Source: Kitasatospora sp. NBC_01246
GTDB lineage: Bacteria > Actinomycetota > Actinomycetes > Streptomycetales > Streptomycetaceae
Direction of reading: 5' to 3'
DNA length: 64,000 nt
Assembly: GCF_036226505.1 (NCBI RefSeq)
Contig: NZ_CP108484.1
Location: 4,340,001-4,404,000 of the forward strand
In this document: piece after piece, positions 41,688 through 49,605 of the stretch
Numbering within the stretch: position 1 is the first letter of the stretch
How the letters are laid out: each line of letters starts with the position of its first letter
Translations under genes and position numbers: made by a program
Notes under the pieces: model-generated
The model's input: only the letters and a program-made list of their open reading frames with translations
Databases searched by the model: none
Told to the model about the DNA's origin: nothing

Positions 41688-42323
41688 TCAGGCGGCCGAG
41701 GCCTTCGCCAGGCGCGCCGCGTCCTCCAGCGCCCGGGCCTTGGAGTCGGCGGCGTGCTGCACGAAGTCCGCCATCGCCGGCACCGTCGCCGCCAGGGTGA
41801 ACTCGGGGACGATGAACTCGACCTCCAGCCCGAGCATCCCGGTCAGCACCTTCTCCAGGTAGGTGGTGACGAACTCGTAGGGCTCGCGCGGGGCGCCGGG
41901 CGCGTAGGAGCCGCCGCGGGCCGCGACCACCGTCACCGGGGTCCCGGCCGCCGAGGGGGTGTCCCCCGCCGTGCGGCCCATCAGGATCACCTGGTCCAGC
42001 CAGGCCTTGAGGCTGGACGGGATCGTGAAGTTGTACATCGGGGTGCCGATCACGATCGCGTCGGCCCGCTCCAGCTCCGCCATCAGCTCCTCGCGCAGCG
42101 CGAAGGCCGCCGCCTGCTCGGCGCTGCGTCCCTCCGCGGGGGTGAAGGCCGCGGAGATGCCGTGGGCGTCCAGGTGCGGCACCGGCAGGGCGGCGAGGTC
42201 GCGGTGGATCACCGTGCCGTCGGGGTGCTGGGCCTGCCAGGCGGCCCGGTAGGCGGCCGAGACCTCGCGGGAGACCGAGCCGTCGGTGAACGCGGACGAG
42301 TCGATGTGCAGCAGAGTGGGCAT
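41688..42323 (-). CDS. azoR: FMN-dependent NADH-azoreductase (AcpD family)
   Basis: A 211-aa flavodoxin-like quinone/azo reductase. The FMN phosphate site is HIDSSAFTDGSVSREVSAAYR; GTPMYNFTIPSSLKAWLDQVI is the family flavin-contact loop, and VVAARGGSYAPGA is the third. These enzymes reduce quinones and protect against electrophile or thiol stress. The ATG has GGAGG six bases upstream. It diverges from a HxlR-type regulator and has a strong promoter (GTGACT, 17 bp, TACGGT) within a double operator, so repression by HxlR and induction by quinone-like signals is likely. Confidence 0.94.
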   Translation of the reverse strand: MPTLLHIDSSAFTDGSVSREVSAAYRAAWQAQHPDGTVIHRDLAALPVPHLDAHGISAAFTPAEGRSAEQAAAFALREELMAELERADAIVIGTPMYNFTIPSSLKAWLDQVILMGRTAGDTPSAAGTPVTVVAARGGSYAPGAPREPYEFVTTYLEKVLTGMLGLEVEFIVPEFTLAATVPAMADFVQHAADSKARALEDAARLAKASAA

Positions 42324-42337
42324 GGCGAACCTCCATC

Positions 42338-42403
42338 AAAGTAAGCAGCTGCTCTTTCCGCCGCAGCTATCGGTACCGTAGCAGCTTACTTTTCTGCAGT
42401 CAC
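42338..42403 (-). promoter_or_regulatory. azoR promoter and inverted operator pair
   Basis: The -35 GTGACT (complement of 42398-42403) and -10 TACGGT (complement of 42375-42380) are 17 bp apart, reading toward azoR. Inverted half-sites AAAGTAAGC(AG)CTGCT lie at 42338-42353 and at 42380-42393 (reverse; two bases shorter). One covers the spacer and the other the region just downstream of the start. Each is palindrome-like. HxlR dimers bound here would block azoR. Confidence 0.65.
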
Positions 42404-42430
42404 TAGTGGACAGACCGGTACGCTGTACCC

Positions 42431-42838
42431 ATGGCCCAGCAAGAGGTGACCGAGCAGGTCCACGCCACCCCCGGGGAACACGGGGCGGCGGTGGTCGCCT
42501 GCACCGGCACGGAGATCGCGCTGACCCGGGTGTTCACCCTGCTCGGCAAGCGCTGGACCGGCCTGATCGTGGCCACGCTCACCAACAACGGGCCCGGCTA
42601 CTTCTCCGAACTGCGCCGGGCCGTCCCCGGCATCAGCGAACGCATGCTCTCCGACCGCCTCACCGAACTGGCCGAGGCCGGGCTCGTACTGCGCCAGGTC
42701 GACGAGGGCCCGCCGCTGCGCGTCAGCTACCGGCTCACCGAGGCGGGCGCCGCGCTGCGCCCGGCCCTGACCGAGCTGGCCGTCTGGGCCGACCGGTACC
42801 TGCCGGACAGCGCCCTCAAGCAGCCCGGCTCCTGCTGA
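42431..42838 (+). CDS. HxlR-family transcriptional regulator
   Basis: A 135-aa winged-helix regulator. CTGTEIALTRVFTLLGKRWTGLIVATLTNNGPGYFSELRRAVPGISERMLSDRLTELAEAGLVLRQVDEGPPLRVSYRLTEAGAALRPAL is a full HxlR domain. The Cys in ACTGTEIA, just before the domain, is placed like the redox-sensing Cys of YodB/QorR-type members, so thiol or quinone sensing is plausible. It diverges from azoR, its likely target. A -10-like TACGCT ends six bases before the ATG, and there is no ribosome site, so leaderless translation is possible. Confidence 0.92.
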   Translation: MAQQEVTEQVHATPGEHGAAVVACTGTEIALTRVFTLLGKRWTGLIVATLTNNGPGYFSELRRAVPGISERMLSDRLTELAEAGLVLRQVDEGPPLRVSYRLTEAGAALRPALTELAVWADRYLPDSALKQPGSC

Positions 42839-42896
42839 CCCGCCCGCGCCGCACCCCGCCCGCCCCGCCGGACGGGCCCACCCCGGACAGCACGAA

Positions 42897-42936
42897 GCGC
42901 CCGGGCCCGCCTGTTCTCACAGGCGGGCCCGGGCGC
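42897..42936. terminator. Bidirectional terminator between hxlR and the ppm-like gene
   Basis: An 18-bp perfect stem (42897-42914 with 42919-42936, core CCCGGGCCCGCCTGT) with a TCTC loop between convergent genes. Confidence 0.93.
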
Positions 42937-42956
42937 GGTCGGTCTCTTCGGCCGCC

Positions 42957-42996
42957 GGTCAGCCCTTCGCGCGGGCGGTCAGCCCTTCGCGCGGGC
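42957..42996. repeat. 20-bp tandem duplication across a stop codon
   Basis: GGTCAGCCCTTCGCGCGGGC occurs twice in tandem (42957-42976, 42977-42996). On the minus strand each unit encodes ARAKG-stop, so the second unit holds the real end of the mannose synthase gene, and the first is a spare copy in another frame. Confidence 0.9.
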
Positions 42997-43743
42997 GGTC
43001 AGCTTGGCGACCCGGTCGGCGACACCCCAGGAGGTGACGCGCCAGAGCGCCTCCAGCACGATGTGGCGGCTCATCTTGGAGGCACCCAGCTCGCGCTCCA
43101 CGAAGGTGATCGGCACCTCGGCCACCTTGAACCCGGCCTTCACCGTGCGCCAGGCCAGGTCGACCTGGAAGCAGTAGCCGGCCGAGGCGACCTCGTCCAT
43201 GCCCAGGCCGAGCAGGGTCTCCTTGCGGAAGGCCCGGTAGCCGCCGGTGACGTCCCGGATCGGCACGTTCAGCATCAGCCGCGAGTACGTCGAGCCGCCG
43301 CGCGAGAGCAGCAGGCGCGACTTCGGCCAGTTCACCACCCGGCCGCCCGGCACCCAGCGCGAGCCGAGCACCAGGTCGGCGCCGCGCAGCGCGCCCAGCA
43401 GCCGGTCGAGCTCCTCGGGCTGGTGCGAGCCGTCCGCGTCCATCTCGACCAGGACGTCGTAGCCGTTGTCGATGCCCCAGCGGAAGCCCGCCAGGTAGGC
43501 GGCGCCCAGCCCCTCCTTGCCCCGACGGTGCATGACCTGCACGTTCGGGTCCTCGGCGGCCAGCTTGTCGGCCAGCTCGCCGGTCCCGTCAGGGCTGTTG
43601 TCATCGGCGACCAGGACATGGGCCTCGGGCACGGCCGCACGGACCCGTCCGACGATCCGCTCGACGTTCTCCGCTTCGTTGAACGTCGGGATGATCACCA
43701 GCACCCTGCCGAGATCAGCAAAACTCTGCTGGTTCACGGTCAC
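42979..43743 (-). CDS. Polyprenol monophosphomannose synthase (Ppm/Dpm1-type GT2)
   Basis: A 254-aa GT2 glycosyltransferase transferring mannose from GDP-mannose to polyprenyl phosphate at the membrane face, feeding lipomannan, glycoprotein and related glycosylation. Visible are VLVIIPTFNEAENVERIVGRVRAAVPEAHVLVADDNSPDGTGELADKL, the DxD-equivalent VLVEMDADGSHQPEELDRLL and DVTGGYRAFRKETLL. No membrane helices follow, so it is the soluble type; the acyltransferase-like membrane part found in mycobacterial Ppm1 is absent. GTG at 43743 follows GAGAGG by seven bases. manA, divergent, supplies mannose-6-phosphate. Confidence 0.92.
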   Translation of the reverse strand: MTVNQQSFADLGRVLVIIPTFNEAENVERIVGRVRAAVPEAHVLVADDNSPDGTGELADKLAAEDPNVQVMHRRGKEGLGAAYLAGFRWGIDNGYDVLVEMDADGSHQPEELDRLLGALRGADLVLGSRWVPGGRVVNWPKSRLLLSRGGSTYSRLMLNVPIRDVTGGYRAFRKETLLGLGMDEVASAGYCFQVDLAWRTVKAGFKVAEVPITFVERELGASKMSRHIVLEALWRVTSWGVADRVAKLTARAKG

Positions 43744-44051
43744 GTACAAACCTCTCGGCCGGTGGCGGGAAGTGCCAGTCACCGTTGCCCGCACTCTGAG
43801 ACGCAGTCCCCGTCGGCATCCCGCCGACCTGGAAACCACTGTGGAAATTACTGCGTCCTGGCATCCTACTACCGCGTCCTCGAACAGCCGGTACGGCTCT
43901 GGCACTCCCGGCCGACCCCGGCCGTTTCCCTTCCGACGGCACCGGTCGGCTAGGGTCGATGCCCAGCCTTTGCCCGGACCACACGCCCGCCGGGCCGTCT
44001 CCCGGCGATCCGGCACACCAGGCACAGCAGCAGAGGAGCAGGACCGCGCGC

Positions 44052-45251
44052 ATGGACAGGCTCGTCAACACTGTCCGCCCGTACGCCTGGGGGTCGCACA
44101 CCGCGCTCCCCGAGCTGCTCGGGCAGGAACCGACCGGGGAACCGCAGGCCGAGCTGTGGATGGGGGCCCACCCCGGAGCGCCCTCCCGCGCCGACCGGGG
44201 CGACGGGCTCCGCCCGCTGGACGAGCTCATCGCCGCCGACCCCGAGGGCGAGCTGGGCGCCGCCACCGTGGCCCGGTTCGGCCCCGCCCTGCCGTTCCTG
44301 TTCAAGGTCCTGGCCGCCGGCATCCCGCTCTCCATCCAGGCGCACCCCACCCTGGACCAGGCCCGCGCCGGGTACGCCGCCGAGAACGCCCTGGGCGTGC
44401 CGCTCGACGCCCCGCACCGCAGCTACCGGGACGCCAACCACAAGCCCGAACTCATCTGCGCGCTCGACGAGTTCGACGGTCTCTGCGGCTTCCGGACACC
44501 GGCCGGGGCGGCCGCCCTGATGGCCGGGCTGCGGGTGCCGGCGCTCGACCCGCTGATCGCGCTGCTCGGCGCCGAGGACGAGGCCGAGGCCCTGCGCGCC
44601 ACACTGGCCGCCATCCTCACCATGGACGAGGCCACGGCCGCCGCGACCGTCCGGGAGACCGCCGACGCGGTGGACAAGGCCGCCGCCGGCGACCCCGACG
44701 GCCCCTACGCGCTCTACGGCCGGATCACCCGCGAGTTCCCCGGCGACCGCGGCCTGATCGGCGGCCTGCTGCTCAACGCCGTCCGGCTCCGGCCCGGCCA
44801 GGCGCTCTACCTCGGCGCGGGCGTGCCGCACGCCTATCTGCACGGCGTCTGCGTCGAGCTGCAGGCCAACTCCGACAACGTCCTGCGGGCCGGGCTGACG
44901 CCCAAGCACATCGATGTGCCGGAGCTGCTGAAGGTGGTGGACTTCACCCCCGGAGCACCGGAGCTGCTGCTGCCGACCGCCGTCGACACCACCCCCGGGG
45001 AGGAGCTCTTCCCCGTCCCGATCGACGAGTTCCGGCTCTCCCGCTTCGTGCTGACCGGCCGGGAGCGCGAACTCGACGGCCGCGCCCCGCAGATCCTGCT
45101 CTGCACCGCCGGCCGGGCCCGGCTCACCGCCGCCGACGGCACCGTGCTGGACCTCGCCCGCGGCGGGTCGGTCTTCCTCCCCGCGACCGGCACCGCCACC
45201 CGCCTCGACGGCGACGACGCCACCGTCTTCCGCGCCACCGTGACGCTCTGA
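44052..45251 (+). CDS. manA: Mannose-6-phosphate isomerase, class I
   Basis: ManA interconverts fructose-6-phosphate and mannose-6-phosphate, the entry to GDP-mannose. The 399-aa product has the type I layout: RPYAWGSHTALPELLGQ, ELWMGAHPGAPS, FLFKVLAAGIPLSIQAHPTLDQA (zinc-binding QxH), RDANHKPELICALDEFDGLCGF and the catalytic YLGAGVPHAYLHGVCVELQANSDNVLRAGLTPKHID. Start is ATG at 44052, with GAGGAGCAGGA upstream. It diverges from the polyprenyl-phosphate mannose synthase gene, which uses GDP-mannose. Ends at a 17-bp terminator. Confidence 0.96.
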   Translation: MDRLVNTVRPYAWGSHTALPELLGQEPTGEPQAELWMGAHPGAPSRADRGDGLRPLDELIAADPEGELGAATVARFGPALPFLFKVLAAGIPLSIQAHPTLDQARAGYAAENALGVPLDAPHRSYRDANHKPELICALDEFDGLCGFRTPAGAAALMAGLRVPALDPLIALLGAEDEAEALRATLAAILTMDEATAAATVRETADAVDKAAAGDPDGPYALYGRITREFPGDRGLIGGLLLNAVRLRPGQALYLGAGVPHAYLHGVCVELQANSDNVLRAGLTPKHIDVPELLKVVDFTPGAPELLLPTAVDTTPGEELFPVPIDEFRLSRFVLTGRERELDGRAPQILLCTAGRARLTAADGTVLDLARGGSVFLPATGTATRLDGDDATVFRATVTL

Positions 45252-45289
45252 CGCCCCGCCACCCCAGCGCGCCGTCGCGAGCCGGCGAC

Positions 45290-45327
45290 GCGAAGGGCCC
45301 GTACCCCACCGGGTACGGGCCCTTCGC
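45290..45327. terminator. Bidirectional terminator between manA and dnaB
   Basis: A 17-bp perfect stem (45290-45306 with 45311-45327; GAAGGGCCCGTACCC core) with a 4-base loop. Confidence 0.93.
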
Positions 45328-45345
45328 ACGGCCGGAGCGGCGCGG

Positions 45346-46947
45346 TCAGTCCCGCGTCATGTCCACGAAGCGCGAGTAGTGGCCCTGGAAGGCCACCGTG
45401 ATGGTGGCGGTCGGACCGTTACGGTGCTTGGCGACGATCAGGTCGGCCTCGCCGGCGCGCGGGGACTCCTTCTCGTAGGCGTCCTCGCGGTGGAGCAGGA
45501 TGACCATGTCGGCGTCCTGCTCGATCGAGCCGGACTCACGCAGGTCGGAGACCATCGGCCGCTTGTCGGTGCGCTGTTCGGGACCACGGTTCAGCTGGGA
45601 GAGCGCGATCACCGGCACCTCCAGCTCCTTGGCCAGCAGCTTGAGGTTTCGCGACATGTCCGAGACCTCCTGCTGGCGGTTCTCGGCCCGGCGGGAGCCG
45701 CCGGACTGCATCAGCTGGAGGTAGTCGATGACGACCAGCTTGATGTCGTTGCGCTGCTTGAGCCGGCGGCACTTGGCGCGGATCTCCATCATCGACAGGT
45801 TCGGCGAGTCGTCGATGAACAGCGGCGCCTCGCTGACGTCCGGCATCCGCCGGGCGACCCGCGTCCAGTCGTCGTCCGTCATGTTCCCCGAGCGCATGTG
45901 GTGCAGCGCCACCCGGGCCTCCGCCGAGAGCAGACGCATGGCGATCTCGTTGCGCCCCATTTCGAGCGAGAAGATCACGCTCGGCAACTTGTGCTGGATC
46001 GAGCAGGCCCGCGCAAAATCCAACGCTAGGGTCGATTTCCCCATGGCCGGACGGGCCGCGATGACGATCATCTGGCCGGGGTGCAGGCCGTTGGTGAGCT
46101 GGTCGAAGTCGGCGAAGCCGGTCGGGACGCCGGACATCTGGCCGTTGCGGGAGCCGATCGCCTCGATCTCGTCGAGGGCGCCCTCCATGATGTCGGAGAG
46201 CGGCGCGTAGTCCTCGTTGGTCCGCTGCTCGGTGACGGCGTAGATCTCCGCCTGGGCCGCGTTGACGATCTCGTCGACGTCGCCCTCGGCGGCGTAGCCC
46301 ATGCCCGCGATCCGGGTGCCGGCCTCGACCAGCCGGCGCAGCACCGCCCGCTCGTGGACGATCTCGGCGTAGTACTCGGCGTTGGCGGCGGTCGGGACGG
46401 AGTTGACCAGGGTGTGCAGGTAGCCGGGGCCGCCGACCCGGACGAGCTCGCCGCGCTTGGTCAGCTCGCCGGCCACGGTGATCGGGTCGGCCGGCTCGCC
46501 GCGGGCGTAGAGGTCGAGGATGGCGCCGTGGATCAGCTCGTGCGCGGGCCGGTAGTAGTCGGCCGGCTTCAGCACCTCGACCACGTCGGCGATGGCGTCC
46601 TTGGACAGCAGCATGCCGCCGAGGACGGACTGCTCGGCGGCGAGGTCCTGCGGGGGCACCCGCTCGAAGCCGTCGGCCGCGGAGCGCTCGTCCTCGTCGT
46701 CCTGGCGCCGCTTGCCCCCGTCGCGCTGGAAGCCGCCCGAGCCCTTGCCGCCCTTCTGGAAGCCGCCGGAGCCGGAGCCCGAACCCTGGCCGCCCTGGCC
46801 GCGCCCGCGCGCGACCGGCAGCCGGTCGCCGGGACCGTCCGGGAAGGGGGCGTCGGCGAAGGCACCGACCGGGAACGGGTCGTCCGCGGTCTGCCAGTCC
46901 TCCTCCGGCGGCGGGGCGTCGTGGTCGTCGTACTGGGGGCCGGTCAC
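45346..46947 (-). CDS. dnaB: Replicative DNA helicase DnaB
   Basis: DnaB is the hexameric 5'-3' fork helicase. The 533-aa product begins with an extra about 90-residue tail rich in Gly/Gln/Ser, then the N-domain PPQDLAAEQSVLGGMLLSKDAIADVVEVLKPADYY. The RecA-like C-domain has Walker A AARPAMGKSTLALDFA, Walker B LVVIDYLQLMQSG, and motif H4 VIALSQLNRGPEQRTDKRPMVSDLRESGSIEQDADMV. No intein is present. GTG at 46947. It is leftward, separated from rpsF-ssb-rpsR-rplI by a MATE gene; its upstream region contains a DnaA-box cluster. Confidence 0.96.
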   Translation of the reverse strand: MTGPQYDDHDAPPPEEDWQTADDPFPVGAFADAPFPDGPGDRLPVARGRGQGGQGSGSGSGGFQKGGKGSGGFQRDGGKRRQDDEDERSAADGFERVPPQDLAAEQSVLGGMLLSKDAIADVVEVLKPADYYRPAHELIHGAILDLYARGEPADPITVAGELTKRGELVRVGGPGYLHTLVNSVPTAANAEYYAEIVHERAVLRRLVEAGTRIAGMGYAAEGDVDEIVNAAQAEIYAVTEQRTNEDYAPLSDIMEGALDEIEAIGSRNGQMSGVPTGFADFDQLTNGLHPGQMIVIAARPAMGKSTLALDFARACSIQHKLPSVIFSLEMGRNEIAMRLLSAEARVALHHMRSGNMTDDDWTRVARRMPDVSEAPLFIDDSPNLSMMEIRAKCRRLKQRNDIKLVVIDYLQLMQSGGSRRAENRQQEVSDMSRNLKLLAKELEVPVIALSQLNRGPEQRTDKRPMVSDLRESGSIEQDADMVILLHREDAYEKESPRAGEADLIVAKHRNGPTATITVAFQGHYSRFVDMTRD

Positions 46948-47402
46948 GCGTGTTCCCCGATCAGCGAGTGGTGCGAGTTGGAGCGGGCCTTGCCGGTGGC
47001 TGGGTGGAGCGGAGCCGCGCCCCTCTTTCTACCTCCACCGCACTGACAAATCGGACGCCGGGGCGGGTGGGAGTGTCGGGCGGAGAGCCCACGCTAAGGC
47101 GCCGGAAGCCCTTCAGCCAAGGCGGTTATCCACAGGGGGTGTGGACGAGCGGCCAGAGGCTGTGGAGAAGTACCGCAAACCTGTGGACGCCCCTGTGGAA
47201 AGCCCTGTGGATAACCGGACCATCGATCCACTGTCAACCCGATGACCTGGGATTACCTCGTTCGAGGGCTGTGCATGAGAAATTCTTCACACGCAGCCGA
47301 GTGGCCATGGACACACCGCACCGCGGACTCGTCGCTCAGGATTTCGAGTAACACTCCAAACCGGCTGGCGGTCATTACCTGTGGATGAGTAGCCTTGACC
47401 CC
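46948..47402. promoter_or_regulatory. dnaB upstream region with DnaA-box cluster
   Basis: Between dnaB and the MATE gene lie two perfect TTATCCACA boxes: 47126-47134 (plus) and 47206-47214 (minus). Four partial boxes lie between them: 47140-47148, 47161-47169, 47182-47190 and 47194-47202, all TGTGGA-containing on the plus strand. A seventh (TCATCCACA on the minus strand) is at 47380-47388. This is far denser than chance in GC-rich DNA. Extra-oriC DnaA clusters are known in S. coelicolor. It may titrate DnaA, control dnaB, or both. The dnaB promoter must lie here; no gene is credible. Confidence 0.75.
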
Positions 47403-48731
47403 ATGACCGCCCCCACCACCGACCGCCGCCGGCACGACCGGGAGATCCTCGCCCTGGCCGTCCCGGCCTTCGGCGCCCTGGTCGCCGAGCCGCTGTTCCT
47501 GCTGGCCGACTCGGCCATCGTGGGCCACCTCGGCACCCCCCAGCTGGCCGGTGTGGGTGTCGCCTCGGCCGCGCTCACCACCGCCACCGGGGTCTTCGTC
47601 TTCCTCGCCTACGCCACCACCGCCGCGGTCGCCCGCCGGATCGGTGCCGGCGACCGCCGGGCCGCCATCCAGCAGGGCATCGACGGCATCTGGCTCGCCC
47701 TCGCGCTGTCGCTCGGCGTGGTCGCCCTGGCCTTGCTGCTGGCGCCCTGGGCGGCCGACCTGCTGGGCGCCTCGGCCACCGCCGCGCCCTACGCCGTGAC
47801 GTATCTGCGGATCAGCGCGCTCGGCATCCCCGCGATGCTGATGGTGATGGCCGCCACGGGCGTGCTGCGCGGCCTCCAGGACACCCGCACCCCGCTGCTG
47901 GTGGCGGTCGCGGGCTTCGCCGCCAACATCGGCCTGAACGTCGGCCTGGTGTACGGCGCCGGGCTGGGGGTGGCCGGCTCCGCCTGGGGCACCGTGCTGG
48001 CCCAGACCGGGATGGCCGCCGCCTACCTGGTCGTGGTGGTCCGCGGGGCCCGCCGGGAGCGCGCCTCGCTGCGGCCGGACGCGGCGGGCATCCGGGCCTG
48101 CGCCCGGGCCGGCGGACCGCTGATGGTCCGCACGCTGAGCCTGCGCGCCATCCTGATGATCGCCACCGCGGTCGCCGCCGGGCTCGGCGACGACGCGATA
48201 GCCGCGCACCAGGTCGCCATGACGGTCTTCCTCTTCATCGCCTTCGCCCTGGACGCCATCGCCATCGCCGGGCAGGCGATCATCGGCCGCCACCTGGGCG
48301 CCGCGGACGTCGCCGGGGCGCGGGCGGCCACCCGGCGGATGATCGAGTGGGGCATCGGCTCCGGACTGCTGCTCGGCCTGCTGGTGGTGGCGGCCCGGCC
48401 GCTGTACGTCCCGCTGTTCACGCCCGACCCGGCGGTGCAGGCCCAGCTGAACACCGTGCTGCTGCTGCTCGCCCTCTGCCAGCCGGTCTCCGGCCTGGTC
48501 TACGTCCTGGACGGGGTGCTGATGGGCGCCGGCGACGGCCCGTACCTGGCCTGGGCGATGCTGGCCACGCTGGCGGTCTTCGCCCCGGTGGCCCTCGCGG
48601 TGCCGGCCCTCGGCGCCGGACTGGCCGGGCTCTGGTGGGCGATGAACCTGTTCATGCTGGTCCGCGCGGCGTTCCTGGCCCGGCGCGCCCTGAGCGGCAA
48701 GTGGCTGGTCACCGGCGCGGTGCGGGCCTGA
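47403..48731 (+). CDS. MATE-family efflux transporter (DinF-like)
   Basis: A 442-aa multidrug/toxin extrusion exporter with 12 helices in two similar halves: LALAVPAFGALVAEPLFLLADSAIVGHLGTPQLAGVG and LSLRAILMIATAVAAGLGDDAIAAHQVAMTVFLF. The Asp in LLADSAIVG and the GAAD-type loops are typical of the DinF branch. I start at ATG 47403; an ATG at 47385 is in frame. A TAGCCT -10 (47390-47395) ends seven bases before 47403, with no ribosome site, so the message may be leaderless; a DnaA-like box sits just upstream of that -10. Convergent with rplI. Confidence 0.92.
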   Translation: MTAPTTDRRRHDREILALAVPAFGALVAEPLFLLADSAIVGHLGTPQLAGVGVASAALTTATGVFVFLAYATTAAVARRIGAGDRRAAIQQGIDGIWLALALSLGVVALALLLAPWAADLLGASATAAPYAVTYLRISALGIPAMLMVMAATGVLRGLQDTRTPLLVAVAGFAANIGLNVGLVYGAGLGVAGSAWGTVLAQTGMAAAYLVVVVRGARRERASLRPDAAGIRACARAGGPLMVRTLSLRAILMIATAVAAGLGDDAIAAHQVAMTVFLFIAFALDAIAIAGQAIIGRHLGAADVAGARAATRRMIEWGIGSGLLLGLLVVAARPLYVPLFTPDPAVQAQLNTVLLLLALCQPVSGLVYVLDGVLMGAGDGPYLAWAMLATLAVFAPVALAVPALGAGLAGLWWAMNLFMLVRAAFLARRALSGKWLVTGAVRA

Positions 48732-48769
48732 GCCAGGGCCCCGGTGCGGCGCCGGGCCCCGGGAACGAC

Positions 48770-48809
48770 CGAGGGCCGGCCACCCCCCGGAAGGGGTGAC
48801 CGGCCCTCG
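48770..48809. terminator. Bidirectional terminator between MATE gene and rplI
   Basis: CGAGGGCCGG...CACCCC (48770-48786) pairs with GGGGTGACCGGCCCTCG (48793-48809) with one mismatch, between convergent genes. Confidence 0.85.
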
Positions 48810-48826
48810 GGCCACAGCTACGGAGC

Positions 48827-49273
48827 TCAGGCAGCGACGACGGCGACGTCGAGGTTGGCCTGGACGTCGGAGTGCAGCTTGACCGAGACCTTGTGGGTGC
48901 CCACGGTCTTGATCGGCGAGGCGATCGCGACGGCGCGCTTGTCCACGGCCGGGCCGCCGGCGGCCTTGATGGCCTCCACGACGTCGGCCTGGGTCACCGA
49001 ACCGAACAGACGGCCGGCCTCGCCCGAGCGAACGGCCAGCTTGACCTGGACGCCTTCGAGCTTGCCCTTGACCTCGTTGGCGGCCTCAAGGGTCTGGATC
49101 TCGTGGATCTTGCGGGCGCGACGGATGGCGTCGACGTCCTTCTGGCCGCCCTTGGTCCAGCGGATGGCGAAGCCACGCGGGACCAGGTAGTTGCGGGCGT
49201 AGCCGTCCTTGACCTCGACGACCTCGCCGGCGGAGCCGAGACCCGGCACCTCGTGCGTGAGGATGATCTTCAT
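48827..49273 (-). CDS. rplI: 50S ribosomal protein bL9
   Basis: bL9 binds 23S rRNA domain V and helps frame maintenance. The 148-aa protein begins MKIILTHEVPGLGSAGEVVEVKDGYARNYLVPRGFAIRWTKGG, the canonical N-domain, followed by a long helix and the C-domain ending VSVKLHSDVQANLDVAVVAA. Fourth gene of rpsF-ssb-rpsR-rplI; 17 bp after rpsR. ATG at 49273. Confidence 0.97.
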   Translation of the reverse strand: MKIILTHEVPGLGSAGEVVEVKDGYARNYLVPRGFAIRWTKGGQKDVDAIRRARKIHEIQTLEAANEVKGKLEGVQVKLAVRSGEAGRLFGSVTQADVVEAIKAAGGPAVDKRAVAIASPIKTVGTHKVSVKLHSDVQANLDVAVVAA

Positions 49274-49290
49274 TACTTGGTCACCCTCTC

Positions 49291-49527
49291 TTAGCGCGCG
49301 GTGCTGGTGTAGGGCAGCAGCGCCATCTCACGGCTGTTCTTCACGGCCGTGGCGACGTCACGCTGGTGCTGGGTGCAGTTGCCGGTGACCCGGCGGGCAC
49401 GGATCTTGCCGCGGTCGGAGATGAACTTCCGCAGCAGGTTCGTGTCCTTGTAGTCAACGTAGTTGACCTTGTCCTTGCAGAAGACGCAAACCTTCTTCTT
49501 CGGCTTGCGAGCAGGCGGCTTCGCCAT
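49291..49527 (-). CDS. rpsR: 30S ribosomal protein bS18 (zinc-type, with Cys)
   Basis: bS18 sits beside S6 on the small subunit platform. The 78-aa product reads MAKPPARKPKKKVCVFCKDKVNYVDYKDTNLLRKFISDRGKI and RARRVTGNCTQHQRDVATAVKNSREMALLPY. The CVFC pair plus GNC form the zinc-binding (C+) version; Streptomyces usually also has C- copies elsewhere. The start is ATG at 49527. In the rpsF operon. Confidence 0.97.
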   Translation of the reverse strand: MAKPPARKPKKKVCVFCKDKVNYVDYKDTNLLRKFISDRGKIRARRVTGNCTQHQRDVATAVKNSREMALLPYTSTAR

Positions 49528-49605
49528 TGTGTGCTCCATTTGGGGTTCACGGCCCGGCAGGCGTCTCACGACGCCGGCGCCGGGCCGCACGAAATCTGTC
49601 AGCTC

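Noticed and set aside
45346..46947. Intein in DnaB
   Set aside because: Walker A and B blocks are uninterrupted and length is normal; no splicing motifs seen.
47101..47402. The DnaA-box region as oriC itself
   Set aside because: oriC in Streptomyces lies between dnaA and dnaN with more boxes over several hundred bp; neither gene is present.
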